Made by a program: the position numbers and the translations under genes
Notes under the pieces: model-generated
Seen by the model: the letters and a program-made list of their open reading frames with translations, nothing else
Told to the model about the DNA's origin: nothing
Database searches by the model: none
Shown here: positions 56,104 through 64,000 of the stretch, one piece after another
Layout: every line of letters begins with the position of its first letter
Numbering within the stretch: position 1 is the stretch's first letter
Source of the DNA: Vandiemenella viatica
Taxonomy: Eukaryota; Arthropoda; Insecta; Orthoptera; Morabidae
DNA: 64,000 nt
Reading direction: 5' to 3'
Assembly (NCBI GenBank): GCA_031002005.1
Contig: CM061918.1
Location: 65,630,531-65,694,530 of the forward strand

Positions 56104-57205
56104 TTACCCTTCATATGCATCCCCATTTTGTAGTTTTGAATCTATTCTGTGACATAGAATAAGGTCAACAACTACAAAATGTCTAAAACTAAACATTGTT
56201 CTCAAAATTAAAATATAATCTTTACAGTCATTAAAATTCATTATACATAAAAGAGAACCATTGAACAATAAAACATTACAATTAGTTTTTCTATCTGTTA
56301 AGTGTGCATTTGACTGTAACGATTCCTCTTCAATTGTCCAATCCGCCCTTCTCACGTCTTCATTTCTTCTGAAAAATCCTCCACAACTGCTTTGCTGCTG
56401 ATTCTCCTCTCTTCGATACCTTGAAGGTTGACTTCGATTGTTCTCAAAATTTTCTGACATCAGATTCCATCTCTCTAATTTTTCCATTGCTTCCAGAAAT
56501 TGGCCGATATTATCCCAACGTTGAATAAGTAACTTTTCATGAATTGCTCTCGGTAACTTCTGTTTCAGCACTTCAATTATATCATCATATGCTAAGGGTT
56601 CTTCTAAATATTACAGTTCTTTTATTAACAGTTCACAGAAATTACGTACCACTCCATAGCGCGTACTATAGCACCTGGCATTCTGGAAATCGCTTTTGAC
56701 TTTCCTTAGCTTTGCCTTAGACCAATAATTTCCCAAAAATAGTTTTAAAAATTCTTCATATTCAGAACATTCTTCTGCAGTGTCACAGCCCCCATTATGT
56801 CGAAATTAAATCTATTTTACAAAAATTGTTTCAATTGGGATGAAATCTTTAAATAACACAAAAATTACCACTGAAATGTCATTATTCAGTCTTTACAAGG
56901 TATAGCCCCCCCTTTTTTTCACGCTTTTTCCAGTTTCTTTCGGGTATTTCCCCTAGCAACAAGTCTTCTTCCACCACTTTATGAGACCATTCAGCTAAAG
57001 TTCCAATGTTTTCACTTTCACAACCAATTCGACGTATATTCTTGAATCTCAATCCTCCTTGGCTTTTCTCGTATACTTCTTTCTCATGATCCTCTTCTTT
57101 TGCAAATTTTTTATTTTCTTCATTTCCAATTTGAAAAGTCACATTTTCAGATTTTTTGCTTTGCTTGGCTATATCAGTTTCATAGTTACTAGGCTCTGCT
57201 GGCAC
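56104..57205 (-). pseudogene. gag-like coding, C-terminal parts, frameshifted
   Basis: Two minus-strand open stretches (56882-57205 and 56104-56571) with broken sequence between. The first contains RFKNIRRIGCESENIGTLAE and GEIPERNWKKREKKGG. The second contains LKQKLPRAIHEKLLIQRWDN and FLEAMEKLERWNLM, then an Arg/Gln-rich tail. The layout resembles a capsid followed by a basic nucleocapsid-like tail of an LTR-retrotransposon Gag, although no CCHC zinc knuckle is seen. Not recognised beyond that. Confidence 0.55.
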
Positions 57206-57319
57206 TGACTCTGCTCTTGTGGGTAATATTTCTTCTTCGTCGATTCTATCTTCTTTCTTTATGAAGAAATACTTTATTACTTCCAGCTTTTCACACTCTG
57301 ATTCTCCTTTGCTATTATC

Positions 57320-57937
57320 TTATATGTTCTGCTGTTCTTCCAACCTATTGATTTTTTCGTCCAGGTTCCTTTCTATTTCGTTAATTTTTACGTCCACTAA
57401 CTTCTCAATTTCAATCTCCCTTTTGCCCATATGTTGATATAAGTCTTTCATTCTTCTATCCAGATTTTTCTCCAACACCTCCATATCACTTCTTATCAAA
57501 TTTTGTAGTTCCAACTTTATTTCATCCTGTGAAATTTTCATTTTATTGAATTCTTGCTGTAAGGTTTCTTGTTTTTGACTAAGCTGGCCGATCAATTCTT
57601 CAGCATGTTTTTTCAAATTTTCTTCAGATATTTCTAGCTGTCTCTTTAGATTTTCTTCCAATTTTTCTTGCTTCTCCATAAGCTGTCTTTTCAAGTCTTC
57701 TTGCGAATCTAGTATCCTATTCATGAACATACATAACATTTGATTCATATCTCCTTGCTCATATATGTTAGTGGTTTTTATTTTACTTAAATCAGGTATC
57801 TCTAGCTCCTCAGCAGTAGTCTCCTTAGGAGATCCCAAAGGAATATTTTCACATGAACTATCATTCTCCATGTCACTCAGATTTGGTCCTAAAGTTGTAT
57901 TTTTTATTTCTACTACCTTTTCACTACTATTTTCCAT
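57320..57937 (-). CDS. coiled-coil N-terminal Gag-like protein, 205 codons
   Basis: An intact ORF on the minus strand starting at ATG (57937). The first 70 residues are acidic and polar, with DMENDSSCENIPLGSPKETT. From about residue 75 it is a continuous heptad-like coiled coil rich in Glu, Lys and Leu: SQEDLKRQLMEKQEKLEENL and repeated LKRQLE..EENLKKH units, ending DVKINEIERNLDEKINRLEE. It sits at the 5' side of the gag-only element, just after the presumed primer-binding site. A coiled-coil head before the capsid is plausible for Gag. No enzymatic domain. Confidence 0.6.
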   Translation of the reverse strand: MENSSEKVVEIKNTTLGPNLSDMENDSSCENIPLGSPKETTAEELEIPDLSKIKTTNIYEQGDMNQMLCMFMNRILDSQEDLKRQLMEKQEKLEENLKRQLEISEENLKKHAEELIGQLSQKQETLQQEFNKMKISQDEIKLELQNLIRSDMEVLEKNLDRRMKDLYQHMGKREIEIEKLVDVKINEIERNLDEKINRLEEQQNI

Positions 57938-58390
57938 TTAAACTATTCCTTCTATATTTTCTGTATTTTTAGACAATGTACTTAGAGCAAAGTGCCCTGT
58001 ACCAAATAAGTATTTCGACACCACAGCTTTATAATCGTTAATACCAACGCTGACAATATAACTACGACAAACGTTATCTCTGACACTACTTCACTTATTC
58101 GTTAAAGACAATTCTCACCAACGAATTAAAAATCGAACAGAAATCCCACAACAAATTCTATAACACCACAATTCCACTTTATATAAATTCTGAAATTCAA
58201 CTTGTTTTCCAATTATTTACTATGTCAATATTCATTGACATCTGTCAACTGAAACATATCCAGATACTATGTAATTTTAAGATTTTATTGTACTTGTGGT
58301 TCACTGCATTGATCCCAAGATTGCAAATTCCTTTCAGATAGCAATTCAATTTTAAAGTTCCAACTTTCATCCTCTTCACGGTCTGCCAAT

Positions 58391-58520
58391 TGTAAGAATA
58401 CCATTTCTTGCTATTAATTTTTATTCTTACATTTATATATTCTTTATTTATTATTCAATTAATGCACTTTCAGCTTAACACTTTTTTTTCTTGTTACTCC
58501 ATCACGACATAAAACAATCA
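58391..58520 (-). repeat. LTR of the gag-only element (5' LTR for its coding strand)
   Basis: Direct repeat of 55873-56006; same order and orientation, with a few small differences including one short indel in the TTTATATAT tract. Confidence 0.7.
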
Positions 58521-59162
58521 GTGAAACTACTCTCTGTGATATTATTTTCCAAATTTACACAGCTAACCCAAGATACAAACTTGCTGGGCACGTTGAAGTT
58601 AGACAGACCCATTTCCTTGGTATCAATTTATGTGTCTTAGCAATGTTGAACATTGGGTGGGGAGATGCATGTTCCAAAAAACTTGCTTCTATCCATTGCA
58701 TTTCTATCAGTGTCCAGAAATTGCATAAAACAAAGCACTTCTACATTGTTTGAAACCTGTGCTGTCTTGTGATATACAATAGCTGATCATTTCTCTTTTC
58801 TGATACAAATTATGAAAACATATGATATGCTTTAGCTTAAAACAAAAATCAATTTTCTTTATAGATTTTTTTTTATTTTTCATCACTCGAGACAGCAAAA
58901 GAAGTACAGTATGTAAAAGGTGATGATTGATCATATTTGAGCTATATAACAGAGCTGGTTTTTGACACAGCATTCTGCCACCTGGTCCTATATAAAAGGA
59001 GAAGCATGAGCTGCATGGTGGATTACTTTAAAGGTTTTTTCTTAATTCTTGATTTTTCTCACTACATATTTTTTCTACTGTGTTGTCTAACAGTTCAAGC
59101 CATATAAAATATCTTCTTTTTTTTTTTTACACCCTCTATGACTAACCGTATTGTGTGAGCAG
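58521..59162. other. intron end before exon 59163
   Basis: AT-rich; nothing recognised. It ends with a long T-run (59117-59129) and the acceptor ATTGTGTGAGCAG. Confidence 0.6.
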
Positions 59163-59358
59163 ATTGATGATGATGAAGCCTGCAAGCAGAACTACCGGGG
59201 AGATCCAAATCAGTTCTGCATGGAAAACATTGATGTGAGCAACTTCCTGAACTTGCACTCCCTGGGCAACCACGAGGACTTTTGTCTGGCGTACGTCTTC
59301 ACGTATCGCGACTTTACTGGTGGGACTCTCGGGCTGGCCTGGGTTGCGTCAGCCTCTG
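59163..59358 (+). CDS. kuz: ADAM10/Kuzbanian, metalloprotease exon 2
   Basis: Enters in phase 0 and leaves in phase 1. It reads IDDDEACKQNYRGDPNQFCM, NIDVSNFLNLHSLGNHEDF and CLAYVFTYRDFTGGTLGLAW, then VASASG. The CLAYVFT.RDF..G.LGLAWV block is a strong ADAM10 signature at the core of the reprolysin domain. Two cysteines in the QNYRGDPNQFC region are typical of the arthropod form rather than the vertebrate form, as far as I recall. Acceptor GTGTGAGCAG; donor TCTG|GTGAGT. The exon is GC-richer than the AT-rich DNA around it. Confidence 0.96.
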
Positions 59359-62300
59359 GTGAGTAGTTTTACATGGAACATCTCATTGGAAAAGGGAAAT
59401 CTTGAAATCATTTTTCAGTTAGTAAAATTCCACTTATGGATTTAGCATTGCTTCAGCAATGTTGTTACTGCCAGCGTTTTGGCACCCAACCTGGGTCTTT
59501 TATCAGGGCTGTTCTGGGTTGATTTATCCCCTTCTGATTGCACCACTCCATCATTTGCCTACATACTAGGCGGAATTGTTGGTAGTAACAACATCGTTAA
59601 CACAGTGCTAAACTCACAAACAGTAAGTAGAATATTACTATTTTTATATCATTTTCCAGTTATTTAAGGACCTGAAATATTTTAATGTAACACTCTTGTA
59701 GCTTCTTCTATTTGTTCCAGTTTTTAAGACTTGGTTGTATAGAAAAGTCAGGATGTTCATTTAAGTAATAATGTTACAAAATAGAAACACCGAAAACATG
59801 CACATGAAATTAGGCTGTGCCCTTCTCCAATAAAAAGCTATATTAATGCATTGACTGGGCCAGTAGGTAAAATGTGTGTGGGGTTTGGGGATGGTGAGGA
59901 GTAGGAATGGGAAGACTTATCAAAGAAAACTAATTCATCTCTATGGGTGTAAATGGTAAATATTATTTGTAACTGTAAATATATAAATAGCAAAATAGAA
60001 AAACATATATAAAAATAAGGAAAGAAAGAGGAATATTACTTACCATGGTTGATGGTAGAACAGTGTAGAGGGTACAGGGTTCCCATGAACACAGAACACT
60101 ATTAATTTGGAGTATGTACACCTCATCAACAGGATGACGTTGAATGCACAGGTGGGAGTCAAAAAGCAACTCACGTAATGAGTTTATCGGTAAATGGTGT
60201 GCTCCAGTTTCTCCTACTAAAGAAGGGTTATACCAAAAAATTATGTTAGCATTTTGTGTCCGTATTATCCTGCCATCACATATGGTAAGTAATGATTTCT
60301 CTCTTGGTTTCTTTCCTTATTCATCATAGTATTTGATGATAAGCTTCTTTTTTTATCAAACCTGAAACCAATAAACAAGTATGTTGTGCCAGAAGTCATA
60401 TGAATCTTTATATCAGGTAAAATTTGGATATTGTAACACAGTGGACAAATGAGAATGCTTTCATGCAGCAGAGGGAACCACTAGAAAGGTAACTTTCTAA
60501 AATGGAAAAGAAAGAAAGGAATGTCATGAGAGACAATATGATTTCATCAAATGAGCCTATTTTTCATGTGAGACCATTTTATGATTTATTTTAAAAGTAT
60601 TTTGTAATGGGTGTATTGAGATGAGAAGGTTAACCCAAGATAGGAAGAGATGGAGGATTGCGTCAAACCAATCCTCAAATCAGGAGAACAGAAAGAGACA
60701 AATCCGAAAGATAAAAAAAAACTATCAAGATTATATTAACAAAATTATTTTTGTTATGCGAATTGTGGAGGTTGCAAAGATGAACCAAGGAGAATCCAAA
60801 CTAGGAGAAGAAGGGGTATGTGTGAACGAGAAAATAAAGGAATATCGAAAGAAAGGGAGGTACTTCTAATGAAGAAAGTTTTATAATTGCAGCCCATAGT
60901 TCACTGAAATGAGAAAGAAAACAAATTCTAGAAGAATTGGTTATAGGGTAATGACGACAATGAAACTGCTGCTAACCAATGAAAATAAGATGGGATAGAG
61001 GAAGGCCATCGAAAAGGAAAACACACAAACACCTTTTCAATGAATAACCATAATCGTGTAGGAGGCGAGACATGTGGCAAGGGGAAACGTGTACTCATGG
61101 ACTGCCTATGTACTCCCTCCTGGCATATGCCTTACCTCTTACACAAGTAAGGTTATTAGCCAAAATGTTCTAAAGTGTGTTTGTGTTTTTTGTGTTAGTA
61201 TGGCCCTCCTGCCTTTATCTGTGGTAAGTCACGGGTGATTTTCCCTATCCTATCTTAATATTTGATTATAGTAATATTTATCATAGTAATAGTTTCTTTT
61301 ATTGATGGTCTCTGTTGGTAGGTTTGTGCAGCACGCACGTTCAAGAAAAATGGTGTGAGAGAAGATTGTGGGGCAAGAGAGAAAATTAAATGATTGTAGC
61401 CACACACACACAGACACACACACACAAATGGAGAAGAGAAGCCAATCTGAGGTTAAAACCAAAGGGATTTCTGCTTCAAATACGTGTTGATACATCAGTT
61501 GCTAACATCAAAGGTCTGAGCAACCGTTTTCTTACGACAAAGTTGAATGACTGTTGATTTGATTGGTATGAGCTGTACTGGAAATTCGAGTGTTCCCAGT
61601 CTGCCTTTAGCCATTCATCTTACAGCCAGGGATGTGCTCTGAGACCATAAAGTAATTAAAGTAATAGTGGTGGATGTGAATTAGAAGATTTGTAAGATAT
61701 ATCACTGCAAAACTGAGGGTCGTGCAAAGTAGAGGAGTTTCACCTCAGATATTGATGCAGTTGAGGGTTAGTTCATATTATAACATGATCATACAGATTG
61801 ATGTACAGGGCAACACATAATAGTCTTAAGGTCTTGCTGGTCAAAAATGCATTTAAAGAATATTTATATGTCGGAGAGGATGGTAGAGGGGCAAATTTAG
61901 ATGCCGCATTTTCAGGTGATCATCTTTCTCTAATTGAATGAATTTCTTATTAAAGTAAGGGTGTCATTTTTTACCTTTGTTATTATTGAATTTCTTTATT
62001 GTGCGGTATCTCCACAGTTACCTTCAAACCATTGTTTACAGTAACACTGACTATTTGTAAAATGATTTGTTGAATGACTAGCATTTCAGTTGATTATATA
62101 TGCCAAAATCAATAACAAAGTCATGATATGATCAGTGCAATTCATGGTTTCATTTTAAATACTCATTACATTGTTTATCATCGGCTATATTTTATTCACA
62201 CTCAAATCTATTTTTGTTACTACTGAAGCGGACTACTTTTAGTCATATGTAACAGTGAATTGTTTATGATATGGTGTTTTTCATATTAAGTATAAAAATA

Positions 62301-63532
62301 ATTAATACCATGAAAACTTCAAAGCAATAGTTTGGATATCAAAAACCACACATTTGTTGTGAAGTTTCATCTATTTGTATGTGGTTCATGCCACATTTAT
62401 GATGCCTTTACTTTGCGATGTAGTACAAGTCAGTATTAACTTATTTTTTCTCACTTATTTTCATTGTGCATCATTACGTTCACTCTGTTGACAGCTGTGA
62501 CATTGCTTCTCTAAAGCTATTTTTTTGGTTTAAAGCTATATTGCCTAGTATTTAAAGACAAGAAACAATAGATGACATTGGGATAGTGTTACATGTTGCT
62601 GAAATGTAATGGAATTATTCCTCAGCATCTCTCCCAATGATGCAAAAGAAAGGGATGACTTATTTCAACAAATGATTGACAGTAGCACTTAATTTATTAT
62701 GCATGCATTTACCAAAAATACAAATAATTATACATCAAAACACTATTCAGATCACCCATAATGAAATGCGTATATTCGTGACTAAGCTTTTTGTACCAAG
62801 GTAGATTCACTGCATACTGGAATCTAGAGTACACCAGACAGTGGCCACACTTTCTTATATCTGTAATTAAAAAAATCACTAATTGCTTCTAATGCAGGAA
62901 GTTATGATATCCCCAAGCAACTTTGCTCTAGTTCTCTAATTCAATCAAGTATTTATTTTCTCTCCATTTTGAAAGGATATTATTTTTTATTCTGAGCTTA
63001 ACTCTTAAAATAAGGCTTAAGTTATTAATATGACTGTCGCTTAGTTGACACATACTGCTAAGGAAATAAATGTTAGAATCCATTCTTGGACAAAGACAGT
63101 TGAAAAATGCAACCATACAATTGCCTCGCCTAACAGTGCCAAAGGCGAGAAGTCTAGGACACAAAAAAAAAAAAAACATGACAATCAGATATATAATAGT
63201 CTGTGTAATCTGTGAAAGGAAATATGGCAATCCTGAAGTCTGCCTTGATTTTGCAGCCATTCTGCCTTCATTTTGTATTTCTTTCTCTATCCTTGTTATA
63301 ATGTATATTACTTTGTAGCACTGTTTCCTGTTTTATTATTATTAACATCATTAGACCAGTAGATCTCTAGTCATCTGCTTTCATGCTATTTCTTCACCAT
63401 TACCATTCAGTTTTATTTCAACAGTATTGAAGTATAGGCTGCTTCTTCTCTTTTTGGGGGGAAAAAACTATATCAAGAGATAAAATCCATGACTGTAGAC
63501 AGTTTTTAACTTCAAAATTGTTTCTTTTTCAG
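59359..63532. other. intron between metalloprotease exons
   Basis: 4.2 kb, AT-rich and CpG-poor. (CA)n-like stretch at 61400-61426. 60621-60869 (+) is an 82-codon open frame starting MRRLTQDRKRWR; its RKRW could echo a LINE C-terminus, but nothing else supports that. No gene or well-defined transposon was recognised. Confidence 0.55.
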
Positions 63533-63717
63533 GAGCGTCGGGTGGTATCTGTGAGAAGTTCAAGACGTATACAGAGACCATTGGAGGGCTCTACCACTCG
63601 ACAAAGCGGAGCCTCAACACAGGAATCATCACATTTGTAAACTACAACAGCCGTGTTCCACCCAAGGTGTCACAGCTCACCCTGGCCCATGAAATAGGGC
63701 ACAACTTTGGCTCACCA
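63533..63717 (+). CDS. kuz: ADAM10/Kuzbanian, zinc-site exon (last visible)
   Basis: Enters in phase 1 and leaves in phase 0. It reads [20 protein letters not shown], then [20 protein letters not shown] and [20 protein letters not shown], then P. HEIGH supplies the first two zinc histidines and the catalytic glutamate of the HExxHxxGxxH motif. The third histidine is the first codon expected in the next exon, outside the window. The intron therefore splits the zinc site, NFGSP|H. Acceptor TTTCTTTTTCAG; donor CCA|GTGAGT. Disintegrin, Cys-rich, transmembrane and cytoplasmic parts are not in the window. Confidence 0.97.
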
Positions 63718-64000
63718 GTGAGTACTGACATCCTTACTGCATTCTAGTTTACATTTTTGATGAAATTTATTTGATGTTCTTGTAGGGAAAAACTTCACTA
63801 AATTGTATTTTCTAATCACAACTGTCAATGGTCCTCTGAAAGATTTGAATAGCCTGGCCGACAGTTTCATCTGCAAAGCTCCTTTTATACCAATTAGTAG
63901 TTTCTGAAACTCAATTTCAACTAATAATCACACTGTACAACTAATTACTTTGCCAAAACATACTGCACATTTCAAAACAATTCTGCAGACCGAATTAAAG
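63718..64000. other. start of next intron
   Basis: Begins GTGAGTACTG. AT-rich; nothing else recognised. Confidence 0.7.

Larger units (their letters stand above)
55873..58520 (-). mobile_element. short-LTR element with gag only
   Basis: Near-identical direct repeats of about 130 bp (55873-56006 and 58391-58520), TG...CA on the + strand, enclose minus-strand gag-like coding and no protease, reverse transcriptase or integrase. Just inside the right repeat the minus strand reads TTGGCAGACCGTGAAGAGG, close to the TGGCGACCGTGAC primer-binding class of Gypsy-type elements. No target duplication or polypurine tract is evident. The repeats may extend about 30 bp further (shared GATATTAT). Confidence 0.6.

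Noticed and set aside
55873..58520. Full endogenous retrovirus
   Set aside because: No protease, RT, integrase or envelope coding was seen; only gag-like segments between short repeats.
60621..60869. LINE C-terminus suggested by DRKRWR
   Set aside because: Apart from the RKRW tetrapeptide no RT or endonuclease block is present around it.

Overview
This looks like nuclear DNA from an insect with a large, repeat-rich genome. Supporting signs are spliced coding exons with kilobase introns, many tRNA-derived SINEs, several non-LTR retrotransposon families, mariner/Tc1/hAT/Harbinger-type DNA transposons, and long poly(A), (CT)n and (GT)n tracts. The genome size and the SINE type fit a hemimetabolous insect better than a small dipteran genome, but I cannot name the species.

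The one host gene I can support is on the + strand. It is an ADAM10/Kuzbanian-type transmembrane metalloprotease, the alpha-secretase that sheds Notch and its ligands. Six coding exons are visible: 19634-19888, 37191-37382, 41972-42225, 45037-45183, 59163-59358 and 63533-63717. Their reading phases chain without conflict. Together they encode about 410 residues: the prodomain, a Cys-switch (GGCG), a furin site (RERR) and the metalloprotease domain up to the first two zinc histidines (HEIGH). The signal-peptide exon was not found. The third zinc His and the disintegrin, Cys-rich, transmembrane and cytoplasmic parts must lie past the right edge. The 17.3 kb intron after the first visible exon appears to use a GC-AG splice pair.

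Layout. 1-19.6 kb is CpG-rich upstream or intronic DNA holding SINEs, three-level MITE nesting and LINE relics. 19.9-37.2 kb is the first visible intron, with a SINE inverted-repeat hairpin, Tc1 relics joined head to head, Jockey-like and CR1-like LINE relics and hAT/Harbinger MITEs. 37.4-42 kb is an intron with a nearly full-length mariner that has a dead catalytic site. 45.2-59.2 kb is an intron with a stack of nested insertions. There a LINE (called LINE-M here) is split by an apparent solo LTR and by a 7.2 kb hAT element. The hAT itself contains another LINE-M copy, a young RTE-like LINE with one internal stop and a 10-bp target-site duplication, and a CR1-like fragment. Beside the stack is a short-LTR element that carries only gag-like coding. 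59.4-63.5 kb is a quiet AT-rich intron.

At about 34.4 kb, inside one intron, CpG content and SINE content drop sharply. This could be a gene-body methylation boundary or an assembly join. No other host gene, functional RNA gene or CRISPR could be supported. The family names SINE-A/B/C, LINE-M, MITE-H, MITE-G and repeat-U are my own labels for this window.
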